Origin: Herbaspirillum sp. GW103 | GTDB taxonomy: Bacteria; Pseudomonadota; Gammaproteobacteria; Burkholderiales; Burkholderiaceae_D | NCBI RefSeq assembly: GCF_000261365.1 | Contig: NZ_AJVC01000003.1 | Coordinates: 372,001-436,000 of the forward strand | Length of the DNA: 64,000 nt | Direction: 5' to 3' | Shown: one piece after another, positions 28,200 to 37,473 of the stretch | Layout: each line of letters opens with the position of its first letter | How positions within the stretch are numbered: the first letter of the stretch is position 1 | Notes under the pieces: model-generated | Database searches by the model: none | What the model saw: only the letters and a program-made list of their open reading frames with translations | What the model was told of the DNA's origin: nothing | Made by a program: the position numbers and the translations under genes

Positions 28200-28972
28200 A
28201 TTCGTCCATGAAAACCATGCTGGAAGTGTCCAACCTGTCGATGCGCTTCGGCGGCCTCCTGGCCGTGGATGGCGTCTCGCTGGCCGTGCAGGAGCGCGAA
28301 GTCTTCGCCATCATCGGTCCCAACGGCGCCGGCAAGACGACCGTCTTCAACTGCATCAGCGGCTTCTACCAGCCGACCTCGGGCGAGATTTCGCTTGATG
28401 GCGTCTCCATTGCCCGCCAGCCCAGCCACCAGGTGGCGCAGCAGGGCCTGGTGCGCACCTTCCAGAACATCCGCCTCTTCAAATCCATGACCGTGGTGGA
28501 AAACCTGCTGGTGGCGCAACACCAGCAGGTCAATACCAACCTGCTGTCGGGGCTGCTGAAGACCCCGTCCTATCGCAAGTCCGAGCAGGAAGCATTGCAG
28601 CGTGCGGCCTACTGGCTGGACCAGCTGGGTCTGACGGCGCTGGCCAATCGTGAGGCGGGCACGCTCTCGTATGGCCTGCAACGCCGCGTCGAGATTGCCC
28701 GCTGCATGATCACCAGGCCGCGCCTGCTGCTGCTGGATGAACCGGCTGCCGGCCTGAACCCGCAGGAGAAGCAGGAGCTGTCGCAACTGATCGACCGCCT
28801 GCGCCGCGAGCACGGTGTGGCCGTGCTGCTGATCGAACACGACATGAGCCTCATCATGGGCATCTCCGACCGCATCCTGGTCATGGAGCACGGCAAGCCC
28901 ATCGTCACCGGCACCCCCGAACAGGTGCGCAGCGACGAGCGCGTGATCAAGGCTTATCTGGGAGAAGAATGA
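28196..28972 (+). CDS. livG: Branched-chain amino acid ABC transporter ATP-binding protein LivG
   Basis: A 258-residue ABC ATPase: Walker [10 protein letters not shown] (about residue 40), Q-loop in RTFQNIRLF (about 89), the LivG-type signature [13 protein letters not shown] (about 160), Walker [16 protein letters not shown] (about 178) and the switch histidine LLIEHDMSL (about 213). It forms the heteromeric ATPase with LivF. The start overlaps the livM stop codon. Confidence 0.93.
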   Translation: MNSSMKTMLEVSNLSMRFGGLLAVDGVSLAVQEREVFAIIGPNGAGKTTVFNCISGFYQPTSGEISLDGVSIARQPSHQVAQQGLVRTFQNIRLFKSMTVVENLLVAQHQQVNTNLLSGLLKTPSYRKSEQEALQRAAYWLDQLGLTALANREAGTLSYGLQRRVEIARCMITRPRLLLLDEPAAGLNPQEKQELSQLIDRLRREHGVAVLLIEHDMSLIMGISDRILVMEHGKPIVTGTPEQVRSDERVIKAYLGEE

Positions 28973-29676
28973 TGCTGCAGTTTGACAAGGTGCATACCCA
29001 CTATGGCGCCATCGAGGCCCTGCACGGCGTATCGCTGAAGGTGGAAAAGGGTGAGATCGTCACCCTCATCGGTGCCAACGGTGCCGGCAAGACCACCCTC
29101 TTGATGACGCTGTGCGGACGTCCGCGTGCCTCCGGCGGTCGTGTGATCTTCGAGGGCCAGGACATCACCCAGCTGCCGACCCACGAGATCATGCGCCGGG
29201 GACTTGCCATCTCGCCGGAAGGCCGACGCGTCTTCCCCAGTCTGACCGTGCTGGAGAACCTCCAGATGGGCGCCTTCTTCGCCAGCAATGACGAGATCGA
29301 GCAGGGCATCGCGTACGTTTTCGGCCTTTTCCCGCGCCTCAAGGAGCGAGCGGCCCAGCGGGCCGGGACCATGTCCGGCGGCGAGCAGCAGATGCTGGCC
29401 ATTGGCCGCGCCCTCATGAGCAAGCCGCGCCTGCTGTTGCTGGACGAACCCACGCTGGGCCTGGCCCCGCTGGTGATTGCGCAGATCTTCGAGATCATCC
29501 GCACCATCCGCGACAGCGGCGTGACGGTGTTCCTGGTCGAGCAGAACGCCAACAAGGCCCTGGGCGTGGCCGACCGTGGCTATGTGCTGGAAAACGGCCA
29601 TGTGGTCATGTCCGATACCGGTGCCAACCTGCTGGCCAACAGCGACGTGCGCAAGGCTTATCTGGGCCACGGCTGA
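28972..29676 (+). CDS. livF: Branched-chain amino acid ABC transporter ATP-binding protein LivF
   Basis: A 234-residue ABC ATPase: Walker A GANGAGKTTLL (about residue 36), signature MSGGEQQMLAIGR (about 135), Walker B LLLLDEPTLGLAPLV (about 155). LivF proteins are 230-240 residues, as here. Two adjacent ATGs (28969, 28972) are possible; the second gives better spacing from GGAG. The livG stop lies within this junction. Last gene of the operon, followed by a terminator. Confidence 0.92.
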   Translation: MLQFDKVHTHYGAIEALHGVSLKVEKGEIVTLIGANGAGKTTLLMTLCGRPRASGGRVIFEGQDITQLPTHEIMRRGLAISPEGRRVFPSLTVLENLQMGAFFASNDEIEQGIAYVFGLFPRLKERAAQRAGTMSGGEQQMLAIGRALMSKPRLLLLDEPTLGLAPLVIAQIFEIIRTIRDSGVTVFLVEQNANKALGVADRGYVLENGHVVMSDTGANLLANSDVRKAYLGHG

Positions 29677-29709
29677 ACTGTCCGTTGACTGTCTGATCGC
29701 TGTCCGATG

Positions 29710-29744
29710 ACGGCCCGGTCCTCACCCGACCGGGCCGTTGTCTT
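29710..29744 (+). terminator. Terminator of the liv operon
   Basis: An 11-bp stem ACGGCCCGGTC / GACCGGGCCGT with loop CTCACCC is followed by TGTCTT, 33 bases after livF. Confidence 0.75.
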
Positions 29745-29928
29745 GTGGACCGGCCAGATGAAGCGGCAGGGCAGGGTGAACAGGTCATGTCAGGTGATGT
29801 GTGCCGAAAACTGTCAGGGTACTGTATTGGTGCGTAGAGAGATTTGTTTGTAAAGTGTATGGGAGTGTCTGCTGCGAGTGACATCCGGGATTGTTTCGGG
29901 CTATCCTCGACGCTCGATGAGGAAAAGC

Positions 29929-30768
29929 ATGAAAAAGATTTCGCAGCAACTCAAGCAACTGGGCATGGGCAGCCTGCTGTTGGCCGGGGCCTGGCTGGTT
30001 CCCGCTGCGGCGCACGCAGACCGCCTGGGGCAGATAGAGGCGCGTGGCGTGCTGATCTGCGCCACGCTGTCCAAGAATGAGCCGCTGGGATTTTCCGATC
30101 CGCTGACCGGCCAGATCGTCGGGTTTGATGTCGACATGTGCAGCGCGGTCGCTCGCAAGCTGGGCGTACAGATGCAGCACCGCAGTGTGACGGTGGAGGG
30201 GCGTCTACCGGCGCTCATGAAGGGGGAGGTGGACCTGGTCTCGGCGGCCTTGGGCTATACCCGCGAACGCGCGCGCCTGATCGATTTCACGGCCTCGCAT
30301 TACCAGAACCCGATCAAGCTGATCGTACAGAGTGATTCCGGCCTGAACCTGGTCTCCGACCTGGACGGCAAGCGTATCAGCGCCAATCGCGATTCCACTC
30401 CGGAGCAGGCGGTGCGGCGCGTGCTGCGCAAGGCCAGCTTGCTGACCTTCACCGACACACCGCAATCCTTCCTGGCGCTGGCGCAGGGTCAGGTCGATGC
30501 GCTGGCCATTTCGATGCCCTCGGGCATTCGTTTCGTCAATGAGTCGGGCGGACGGTTCCGCTTCGTAGAAGGCGCACTGGCCTGGGAGCCCACTGCACTG
30601 GGCGTCAAGAAGGGAGAGCACCGGCTGCTCGATGCCGTCAACCAGGCCCTGGCCGCACTGGAAAAGGAGGGCGAGATAGATGCCCTGTGGACCAAGTGGT
30701 ATGGTCCCAAGACCAAGTTCAATATTCCCCGCGACAAGAAGTTGACGCCCATTTCGGCGTTCCGCTAA
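29929..30768 (+). CDS. Polar amino acid ABC transporter substrate-binding protein (family 3)
   Basis: A 279-residue exported solute-binding protein. The signal peptide ends AAAHA-D (about residue 32). The mature protein has the family-3 signature 'GFDVDMCSAVARKLGVQ' and 'LPALMKGEVDLVSAALGYT', followed by 'RARLIDFTASHY'. Such proteins bind glutamate, aspartate or other polar amino acids. No permease or ATPase gene is adjacent, so it is an orphan receptor or works with a transporter elsewhere. GAGGAAAAG before ATG 29929 decides the start. Confidence 0.87.
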   Translation: MKKISQQLKQLGMGSLLLAGAWLVPAAAHADRLGQIEARGVLICATLSKNEPLGFSDPLTGQIVGFDVDMCSAVARKLGVQMQHRSVTVEGRLPALMKGEVDLVSAALGYTRERARLIDFTASHYQNPIKLIVQSDSGLNLVSDLDGKRISANRDSTPEQAVRRVLRKASLLTFTDTPQSFLALAQGQVDALAISMPSGIRFVNESGGRFRFVEGALAWEPTALGVKKGEHRLLDAVNQALAALEKEGEIDALWTKWYGPKTKFNIPRDKKLTPISAFR

Positions 30769-30812
30769 ACGCCCTTTTCTTCCCTGTCTTCCCGGCGCCC
30801 CCGCGCAGAGTC

Positions 30813-32183
30813 ATGTCTGTTACTCCCGTTCTTCCTTGCGTTTCTCCCGATCATGACGGCCTGCCGCCGCGCCAGCGCCTGCTGGCCATCGCCACGGTGG
30901 TGTTGGGCCTGACCATCGCCGTGCTCGACGGCTCCATCGCCAACCTGGCCTTGCCGGCCATGGCGGCCGATCTCAAGGCCAGCAACGCCGATGCGATCTG
31001 GGTCATCAACAGCTATCAGATCGCCATGGCGGTGTGCCTGCTGCCGCTGGCGTCGCTGGGAGAAGTGATCGGCTACCGGCGCGTCTACCTGGGCGGGCTG
31101 TTTCTCTTCACGCTGGCCTCGCTGGCCTGCGCGGCCAGCAGCGACATGCTGCAACTGAGCCTGGCGCGGGTACTGCAGGGGCTGGGCGCAGCCGGGATCC
31201 TCTCGGTCAATACCGCACTGATCCGCTTCATCTATCCAGCCCGCCTGCTGGGTCGTGCCATCGGCTACAACGCCCTGGTAGCCGGTACCGGCAATGCCCT
31301 GGGGCCGACCGTGGCCGGCCTGATCCTGCATCTGGCCTCGTGGCACTGGCTGTTCCTCATCAACATCCCGCTCGGCCTGGTAGCGCTGGCCGTGGGCAGC
31401 CGCGCCTTGCCGGCCAATCCGCTCTCGGAACGCCGTTTTGATCGCCAGAGCGCCTTGCTTTGCATGGGCTTCATCGGCTTGCTGCTCTATACCATCGATG
31501 CCGTCGGTCATCTGCAAGGCGGCTGGGTGGTGGCACTGTGCGCGCTGCTGACTGCCGTCAGCCTGGTGCTGCTGTTGAAGCTGCAATCGCCCAGTGCGCC
31601 CATGTTGCCGCTGGACCTGTTGCGCATTCCCCTGTTTGCACTCTCCATCGGTACTTCGTTCTGCTCCTTCGCGGCGCAGATGTCGGTCTTCGTGATGCTG
31701 CCCTTCCTGCTGCAGAATCAACTCGGCATGAGCGCAGCGCGCGCCGGTCTGTTGCTGACGGCCTGGCCGATTGCGGTAGCGCTCACCGGTGTGGTGGCGG
31801 GCAAGCTCTCGGATCGCATCTCGGCAGGCTTGCTGGGCGGGGTGGGGCTGGCGGTGATGTGCCTGGGCTTGCTGGCCCTGCTGACGGTGGACCGCAGCAC
31901 GCCCGATGGCGTGATGCTGGCCATGTTTGCGGTATGCGGGGTTGGCTTCGGGCTGTTCCAGTCGCCCAACAATCGCACCATGATCAGCGCCGCGCCACGT
32001 GAGCGTACGGGCGGTGCCAGCGGCATGTTGGGAACGGCACGCCTGACCGGGCAGACTGTGGGTGCCTCGGTGGTGGCCATGCTCATGGGCATATCGGCCA
32101 CGCCCTATGCACCGGTACTGTGCTTTGCCGCCGCCCTGGCGGGTGCGGCTTGTCTGGTGAGCCTGTCGCGGCTGCGTTATTGA
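30813..32183 (+). CDS. MFS transporter, DHA2-like drug/metabolite exporter
   Basis: A 456-residue membrane protein with 12-14 hydrophobic segments. The first membrane helix has 'AVLDGSIANLALPAMAADL', the DHA2-type D-x-(S/T)-I-x-N-x-A-L-P motif, and 'VINSYQIAMAVCLLPLASLG' with GYRR follows, the family motif A region. DHA2 exporters use the proton gradient to expel drugs or dyes. The start at 30813 avoids a leader that overlaps the upstream gene by 80 bases. Confidence 0.85.
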   Translation: MSVTPVLPCVSPDHDGLPPRQRLLAIATVVLGLTIAVLDGSIANLALPAMAADLKASNADAIWVINSYQIAMAVCLLPLASLGEVIGYRRVYLGGLFLFTLASLACAASSDMLQLSLARVLQGLGAAGILSVNTALIRFIYPARLLGRAIGYNALVAGTGNALGPTVAGLILHLASWHWLFLINIPLGLVALAVGSRALPANPLSERRFDRQSALLCMGFIGLLLYTIDAVGHLQGGWVVALCALLTAVSLVLLLKLQSPSAPMLPLDLLRIPLFALSIGTSFCSFAAQMSVFVMLPFLLQNQLGMSAARAGLLLTAWPIAVALTGVVAGKLSDRISAGLLGGVGLAVMCLGLLALLTVDRSTPDGVMLAMFAVCGVGFGLFQSPNNRTMISAAPRERTGGASGMLGTARLTGQTVGASVVAMLMGISATPYAPVLCFAAALAGAACLVSLSRLRY

Positions 32184-32216
32184 GCCGGCAGAATCTTCAA
32201 GGAAGCAAAACCGTCC

Positions 32217-32570
32217 TCAAAGCACCGCTGCCGCCAGCTCGCCACGGGCATGCTGGTGTGCGGCATGGGCGGCCACCGACAGGGCCATGCTGAGATAGTT
32301 TTCGCCGCGCCTGCGCTGTCGCGCCTGCTGCTGTTCCAGCACGAACAACTGCTGGTAGAGCGTGCGGATCTGCTGCTGCAGCAACTGACGCTGCTGCTTG
32401 CCGTCGCGGTTGGCCGGGAAGCGGGCCAGGGATTGGGTCTGCTGTTGCAGCAGCAGGATACGATGACTCAATTGCGCCACCAGTTCGGCGGGGTCATGGT
32501 CCAGCGTGTCTGCCATGGCCGGTTCAGCTGGGGCGTGGGCAGGTTTTTCTTGTTCATACGCGACGTTCAT
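32217..32570 (-). CDS. Hypothetical Gln-rich coiled-coil protein
   Basis: Not recognised with confidence. A 117-residue protein: an acidic N-terminus (MNVAYEQEKPAHAPAE), then a helical Gln/Leu-rich stretch (about residues 30-85) with 'RILLLQQQTQSLARFP' and 'LLQQQIRTLYQQLFVLEQQQ', predicted to form a coiled coil, and an Ala/His-rich tail. This resembles FlxA-like proteins in composition. GGAG lies eight bases upstream of the 32570 start. It is convergent with the MFS gene. Confidence 0.6.
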   Translation of the reverse strand: MNVAYEQEKPAHAPAEPAMADTLDHDPAELVAQLSHRILLLQQQTQSLARFPANRDGKQQRQLLQQQIRTLYQQLFVLEQQQARQRRRGENYLSMALSVAAHAAHQHARGELAAAVL

Positions 32571-32670
32571 GCGGACTCCGGCCCGTTGGGCGCAAGGGAT
32601 TGCAAGGGGACAGCGGTGTTGCCTTTGCATGGATTTACGGCGCTCCCGGCGCGATCTTGAGTCTCGGAAA

Positions 32671-32717
32671 GTAAAAAAACGAAAAGACGCAGGCCCGGCC
32701 AGGGCGCTGCGTCTTTT
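32671..32717 (-). terminator. Rho-independent terminator of hppD
   Basis: The stem AAAAGACGCAG / CTGCGTCTTTT (32682-32717) is followed on the minus strand by CGTTTTTTT. It sits 34 bases past the hppD stop. Confidence 0.85.
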
Positions 32718-32751
32718 GCATGGCGGCTGCAGGAGCGCGTTCGCCCGGCGG

Positions 32752-33876
32752 TCAGATCACGCCACGGCGCATCTGGTCCAGCTCGATGGATTCGAACAGG
32801 GCCTTGAAATTGCCCTCGCCAAAACCGTCATTGCCCTTGCGCTGGATGATTTCATAGAACACCGGGCCGATCAGGTTCTGGGTGAAGATCTGCAGCAGCA
32901 GACCCTGGCCCGCCGTGGGGGCGCCGTCGATGAGGATCTTCAGCTCGCGCAGGGCATCGAGGTCTTCGCCATGACCGGGGATGCGCCGCTCCACCAGGTC
33001 ATAGTAGGTGGCGATGGTGTCCTGCAGCGGCACCCCCCGTGCATACAGGGCGCGCACGGTCTGGTAGATGTCGTCGGTGCCCAGGGCAATGTGCTGGATG
33101 CCTTCGCCGTTGTACTGCTTGATGAATTCCTCGATCTGCGACTTGTCGTCGGCGCTCTCGTTGATGGGAATGCGGATCTTGCCGCAGGGGCTGGTCATGG
33201 CGCGCGAACGCAGGCCCGTGACCTTGCCCTCGATGTCGAAATACTTGATCTCGCGGAAGTTGAACAGGCGCGTGTAGAACGAAGACCAGGTATCCATCGC
33301 GCCGCGCATGACGTTGTGGGTCAGGTGGTCGATGTAGGTCAGGCCGACGCCCTTGGGGTTGCGCTCCACGTCGGGGAAGAACTGAAAATCGACGTCATAG
33401 ATGGAGCCGTTGTCGCCATAGCGATCCACCAGATACAGCAGCGAACCGCCGATGCCACGAATGGCAGGAATGTTCAGTTCCATCGGACCGAGCTTGGCTT
33501 CCACGCCTTCAGCGCCCAGTTCCAGTGCACGTTTGTACACATGGGCTGCATCCCGCACCCGGAAGGCCATGGCGTTGACCGAGGCGCCGTGCACCTGGGC
33601 AAAGGCGGCGGCATTGCTGTGGGGTTCGCCGTTGAGGATGAAGTTGATCTGGCCCTGGCGATACAGGGTGACATTCTTGGAGCGGTGGCGCGCCACCGCC
33701 GTGAAGCCCATCAGCTCCAGCACGGCGGCAATGCCGGCCGGATCGGCGGCAGTGTACTCGACGAACTCGAAGCCGTCGGTGCCCATGGGGTTGTCGAACA
33801 GGTCGCCACTGACGGTGGTGGCGGTATTGGCGGTATTGACGGCTGCGGCGGCGAACTGGGTGTCTGCGTGGCCCAT
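32752..33876 (-). CDS. hppD: 4-hydroxyphenylpyruvate dioxygenase
   Basis: A 374-residue Fe(II) dioxygenase that converts 4-hydroxyphenylpyruvate to homogentisate in tyrosine breakdown. Two glyoxalase-fold halves are visible. The iron ligands are in YIDHLTHNV (first His), GIQHIALGT (second His) and [10 protein letters not shown] (Glu). The C-terminal '[18 protein letters not shown]' is diagnostic. GAGGAG lies before the ATG. It is divergent from an Lrp-type regulator gene that probably controls it; homogentisate dioxygenase is not in this window. Confidence 0.94.
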   Translation of the reverse strand: MGHADTQFAAAAVNTANTATTVSGDLFDNPMGTDGFEFVEYTAADPAGIAAVLELMGFTAVARHRSKNVTLYRQGQINFILNGEPHSNAAAFAQVHGASVNAMAFRVRDAAHVYKRALELGAEGVEAKLGPMELNIPAIRGIGGSLLYLVDRYGDNGSIYDVDFQFFPDVERNPKGVGLTYIDHLTHNVMRGAMDTWSSFYTRLFNFREIKYFDIEGKVTGLRSRAMTSPCGKIRIPINESADDKSQIEEFIKQYNGEGIQHIALGTDDIYQTVRALYARGVPLQDTIATYYDLVERRIPGHGEDLDALRELKILIDGAPTAGQGLLLQIFTQNLIGPVFYEIIQRKGNDGFGEGNFKALFESIELDQMRRGVI

Positions 33877-33960
33877 CTGGTGTCTCCTCGAATAGGGAGG
33901 GCCGACAAGCGCGGCCCATGCGAGGAGTTTATTGCGTCAAGACTGCAATTTGTGATTGTT

Positions 33961-33990
33961 TTTTGCGCGATATATTAGATAATATGCACA
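33961..33990. promoter_or_regulatory. AT-rich imperfect dyad between hppD and the Lrp-type gene
   Basis: Around 33964-33990, GCGATATATTAGATAATATGC forms an imperfect inverted repeat in the middle of the 147-base divergent promoter region. Lrp-family proteins bind AT-rich dyads of this kind. Candidate operator by position and symmetry only. Confidence 0.35.
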
Positions 33991-34023
33991 AATAATTCTT
34001 AAATATGAACTTTGGAGAGACAA

Positions 34024-34542
34024 ATGAGCATCATCAACGTGGATCGCTACGACCTGGCCTTGCTGACCGAATTGCAGCGAGACGGCCATATTACCAATAG
34101 CGCGCTGGGTCTGAAAGTGCATCTGTCCACTTCGCAGATCAGCCGTCGCGTACAACGGCTGGAAGAAGCCCACGTCATCGAGCGCTATACTGCCGTGCTG
34201 GACCCGGCCGTGGTCGGCCTGGGCGTGACCGCCTTCACCACCGTGACCCTGGACCGCCAGGGCGAAACCCGTGGCGAACTCTTCGAGAAAGCCGTGGAAT
34301 CCATGCCGGAAGTGACCGAGTGCTTTTCCGTCACCGGCGAGGGCGACTACATCCTGCGCATCGTCGCCCCCGACCTGGCGGCGTTTTCCGAATTCATGAT
34401 GACCCGGCTGCTGCGCCTGCCGGGCGTGACCAACGTCAAGTCCAACATCACCTTGAAGAAGGTCAAGCAATCGCACGAGCTGCCGCTGGAACACGTGATG
34501 CAGCCGGTGAAGTCGCGCCAGCGCATCCGTTTCTCGCAATGA
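34024..34542 (+). CDS. Lrp/AsnC family transcriptional regulator (hppD neighbour)
   Basis: A 172-residue regulator: N-terminal HTH (about residues 8-55; 'NSALGLKVHLSTSQISRRVQ') and a C-terminal RAM/AsnC ligand domain (about 70-155; 'EVTECFSVTGEGDYILRIVA'). GGAGA lies before ATG 34024; a TTG at 34012 is less likely. Its divergent position suggests that it controls tyrosine catabolism through hppD, as Lrp-type proteins often do for amino-acid breakdown genes. Confidence 0.87.
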   Translation: MSIINVDRYDLALLTELQRDGHITNSALGLKVHLSTSQISRRVQRLEEAHVIERYTAVLDPAVVGLGVTAFTTVTLDRQGETRGELFEKAVESMPEVTECFSVTGEGDYILRIVAPDLAAFSEFMMTRLLRLPGVTNVKSNITLKKVKQSHELPLEHVMQPVKSRQRIRFSQ

Positions 34543-34562
34543 GCTGAACCACATGATGTGAA

Positions 34563-34595
34563 AATTCAATGATGGACGGCTGCCATCATTGAATT
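34563..34595 (+). terminator. Hairpin after the Lrp-type gene
   Basis: A perfect 13-bp stem AATTCAATGATGG / CCATCATTGAATT with loop ACGGCTG, 20 bases past the stop codon. It lacks a T-run, so it may be a weak terminator or an mRNA-end structure. Confidence 0.5.
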
Positions 34596-34623
34596 GTCCG
34601 ATGATGCGTTTCATCCACGCAGA

Positions 34624-34636
34624 AATTCAAAAGCAA
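34624..34636 (+). promoter_or_regulatory. Ada box upstream of ada
   Basis: AAT (34624-34626), six bases, then GCAA (34633-34636) exactly matches the Ada box as known in E. coli (A box AAT, B box GCAA, six-base spacing). A -10-like TAGAAT lies at 34668-34673 with a poor -35, as expected for an activator-dependent promoter. Confidence 0.55.
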
Positions 34637-34701
34637 TGATCGGAGTGCATCGTCGGTAGCACGCGCCTAGAATCAGTGCCATCTGATTCCGGGAGCACTC
34701 C

Positions 34702-35814
34702 ATGCTGACCATGACTTCTACCCCCATGCCGGGCCCGGCCACCGATGCTGCACTCCTCGACCCGCAAACCTGCTGGCAAGCCGTGCAGCAGCGCGATGCC
34801 GGCTTCGATGGTCGGTTCTGGTATTCGGTGCGCAGCACCGGTGTCTATTGCCGGCCCTCCTGTGGCGCACGGACGCCCTTGCGCAGGAATGTGGACTTCC
34901 ATGCCAGCTGTGCGGCGGCTGAAGCGGCTGGTTTTCGTCCCTGCCAGCGCTGCAAGCCGGACCAGCCCCCCCTGCACGAACGCCAGGCCCGCGCCATCGC
35001 GCAGGCCTGCCGCCTGATCGAGCAGGCCGGTGAACCGCCTGACACCGCCACCCTGGCCCAGGCCGCGGGTCTGAGTCGCTATCACTTCCATCGTCTGTTC
35101 AAGCAACAGACGGGGCTCACCCCCAAGGGCTATGCCGAGGCCTACCGCGCCGCACGCCTGCGCGCGCAACTGGGCGGCAGTGCCAGCGTGACCGAGACGC
35201 TCTACGAAGTCGGCTTTGCTTCCAGCGGAGGCTTCTATGCCCGCAGTACCGCGCAGTTGGGCATGCAGCCTGACGTCTACCGGCGCGGCGGCCAGGGCGA
35301 GAAAATCCGCTTCGCGGTGGCGCAATGCTGGCTGGGGGCCTTGCTGGTGGCAGCGACCGAACAGGGCATCTGCGCTGTCGCCCTGGGCAGCGAGCCCGAG
35401 CCTCTGTTGCAGCAACTGCAGGACCGCTTTCCCCACGCCGATCTCGCCCCCGGTGATGCCGCCTTCGAGCAGACTCTGGCGCAGGTACTGGCAGCGCTGG
35501 ACGACCCTCGCCAGGGCACTGCCTTGCCGCTGGACATCCGTGGCACGGCCTTCCAGCAGCGCGTCTGGCAAGCCCTGCGTGCGGTGCCGCCAGGCATCAC
35601 GCTGACCTACGCCGAACTGGCCGCGCGCATCGGCCAGCCCAATGCCGTGCGCGCCGTGGCCAATGCCTGTGCCCGCAACGAGATCGCCTTGCTGATTCCC
35701 TGCCATCGCATCGTGCGCCTGGATGGCACGCCCTCGGGCTATCGCTGGGGTATCGCGCGCAAGGCCGCCTTGCTCGCGCATGAAGCAGGGAGCCGGGACG
35801 ACGCCCCCTCCTGA
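34702..35814 (+). CDS. ada: Bifunctional Ada regulator / O6-alkylguanine-DNA alkyltransferase
   Basis: A 370-residue Ada protein with all three modules. The N-terminal zinc domain (about residues 20-95) has 'STGVYCRPSCGARTPLRRNV' and RPCQRCKPD, giving the four cysteines including the one methylated by phosphotriesters. An AraC-type HTH follows (about 100-195). The C-terminal methyltransferase domain (about 205-365) has the active-site PCHR in LLIPCHRIVRLDG. Methylated Ada activates its own operon. GGGAG precedes the ATG, and an Ada box lies 66 bases upstream. Confidence 0.93.
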   Translation: MLTMTSTPMPGPATDAALLDPQTCWQAVQQRDAGFDGRFWYSVRSTGVYCRPSCGARTPLRRNVDFHASCAAAEAAGFRPCQRCKPDQPPLHERQARAIAQACRLIEQAGEPPDTATLAQAAGLSRYHFHRLFKQQTGLTPKGYAEAYRAARLRAQLGGSASVTETLYEVGFASSGGFYARSTAQLGMQPDVYRRGGQGEKIRFAVAQCWLGALLVAATEQGICAVALGSEPEPLLQQLQDRFPHADLAPGDAAFEQTLAQVLAALDDPRQGTALPLDIRGTAFQQRVWQALRAVPPGITLTYAELAARIGQPNAVRAVANACARNEIALLIPCHRIVRLDGTPSGYRWGIARKAALLAHEAGSRDDAPS

Positions 35815-35867
35815 AGGCTTTGTCGTGCGCGGCTACAATAGGTTTTTCTTCATGGCTGGAGTTGCGC

Positions 35868-36779
35868 ATGCACGTACTTGGCAAGGCCGGTCTCGCGTTC
35901 GCTGGCGCGGTACTGATCCTGGGTGGCGTCGTCGCCTGTTCACCGCTGACGGCCATCAATGCCCTCACGCCCACTTCCTCCTACGTCAAGACCGAAGGCG
36001 TGGCGTATGCCAACACCGATAACCCGCGTCAAAAGCTCGACATCTATCGCCCGGTCGGCGCCCCGCAAGCCGGTTCCGGTCCTGGCTTGCCGGTGGTGGT
36101 CTTCTTCTATGGCGGCAGCTGGAACGAGGGCAGCCGCAAGGACTACGCCTTCGTCGGCGAGGCCTTGAGTTCGCGTGGCTACATCGCGGTGCTGCCGGAC
36201 TACCGCGTCTATCCCGAAGTCCGCTATCCGGATTTCGTCAAGGACAGTGCCCAGGCCGTGGCCTGGACCCTGCGTTCGGTGCGCGAGCTGGGTGGCGATC
36301 CCCAGCGCGTCTTTGTCATGGGACATAGTGCCGGTGCCTACAACGCCGCCATGGTGGCGCTGGACCCACGCTGGCTGCACGCAGCGGGCGCCTCGCCGGA
36401 TGCTCTGCGCGGCTGGATCGGACTGGCCGGACCGTATGATTTCCTGCCCATCGAAAACGCGGACGTGAAACCGGTTTTCTTCGCCCCCGATTCCCCGCCG
36501 GATTCGCAACCGGTGCGCCACGTGCAGGCGGGTGCGCCCCCTGCGCTGCTGATCGCCTCGCACAAGGATCGGCTGGTCTCGGCCGAACGCAACACCGCTG
36601 GCCTGGCCAGGCTGCTGCGCGCCCGGCAGGTGCCGGTGGTGGAGCGCTACTTCGACAACACCTCGCATGCCTCGCTGGTCGGCAGTCTGGCCAGGCCGCT
36701 GCGCTTCATCGCGCCGACATTGGATGAAGTGAGCCACTTCATCGACAATCCCCCACCACGTCCGGAGCCCGCGCGGTGA
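35868..36779 (+). CDS. Alpha/beta hydrolase lipoprotein (carboxylesterase-like)
   Basis: A 303-residue predicted lipoprotein: signal sequence MHVLGKAGLAFAGAVLILGG with lipobox VVAC. The hydrolase domain has an oxyanion-hole region FFYGGSWNEGSRKDYA, nucleophile elbow GHSAGAYNAA (about residue 153) and a C-terminal histidine in NTSHASLVG. GGAG precedes the ATG at 35868. It sits between ada and alkB and its stop overlaps the alkB start (GTGA), so it is part of the alkylation operon, although an esterase has no obvious DNA-repair role. Confidence 0.82.
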   Translation: MHVLGKAGLAFAGAVLILGGVVACSPLTAINALTPTSSYVKTEGVAYANTDNPRQKLDIYRPVGAPQAGSGPGLPVVVFFYGGSWNEGSRKDYAFVGEALSSRGYIAVLPDYRVYPEVRYPDFVKDSAQAVAWTLRSVRELGGDPQRVFVMGHSAGAYNAAMVALDPRWLHAAGASPDALRGWIGLAGPYDFLPIENADVKPVFFAPDSPPDSQPVRHVQAGAPPALLIASHKDRLVSAERNTAGLARLLRARQVPVVERYFDNTSHASLVGSLARPLRFIAPTLDEVSHFIDNPPPRPEPAR

Positions 36780-37429
36780 GCGGCGATCTCTTCGCCGGCC
36801 TGGCGCGTGATCCTTCGATGGAGACCCTCACCGAGGGCGCGCTGCTGCTGCGCGCCTTTGTCGATGAGGACGAAGCGATCCGGCTGATGGCCGCCATCGA
36901 CACCGTGCTGGAAGCTTCGCCCCTGCGCCACATGCAGACACCGGGAGGCTTTCGCATGTCGGTAGCGATGAGCAATTGCGGTCGGTATGGCTGGGTGACG
37001 GATCGTCGCGGCTATCGCTATCAGTCACGCGATCCGCTGGTCGAGCGCGACTGGCCGGCCATGCCCGCCCTCTTCGCGGCATTGGCCGGGCGGGCGGCGG
37101 CGGCGGCGGGTTTCGCCGGATTCGATCCTGACGCCTGTCTCATCAATCGCTATGAACCTGCTGCCCGCATGTCGCTGCACCAGGACAAGAATGAACTGGA
37201 CATGACCCAACCGATTGTCTCGGTCTCGCTGGGCTTGCCTGCGACTTTCCTCTTCGGGGGCATGGCACGCACCGACAAGCCGCAGCGCATGCGCCTGGAA
37301 AGTGGCGATGTGGTGGTGTGGGGCGGCCCGGCGCGCCTGGCCTTCCACGGCATCGATCCGTTGCGCGAGGGCGAGCATGCGCTCACCGGACGCTGCCGCT
37401 ACAACCTTACTTTCCGCCGCGCCCGTTGA
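36776..37429 (+). CDS. alkB: AlkB family Fe(II)/2-oxoglutarate DNA dealkylase
   Basis: A 217-residue dioxygenase that removes 1-methyladenine and 3-methylcytosine lesions by oxidation. The iron ligands are His and Asp in MSLHQDKNELD (about residue 134) and His in LAFHGIDPL (about 187); the 2-oxoglutarate-binding arginines are in GRCRYNLTFRR near the C-terminus. The GTG start at 36776 overlaps the upstream stop codon. Length matches E. coli AlkB (216). Confidence 0.93.
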   Translation: MSGDLFAGLARDPSMETLTEGALLLRAFVDEDEAIRLMAAIDTVLEASPLRHMQTPGGFRMSVAMSNCGRYGWVTDRRGYRYQSRDPLVERDWPAMPALFAALAGRAAAAAGFAGFDPDACLINRYEPAARMSLHQDKNELDMTQPIVSVSLGLPATFLFGGMARTDKPQRMRLESGDVVVWGGPARLAFHGIDPLREGEHALTGRCRYNLTFRRAR

Positions 37430-37473
37430 GCGCTCCCCATCGTGCAGCATGTCTTGCCGGCAGAGAACTCGCC

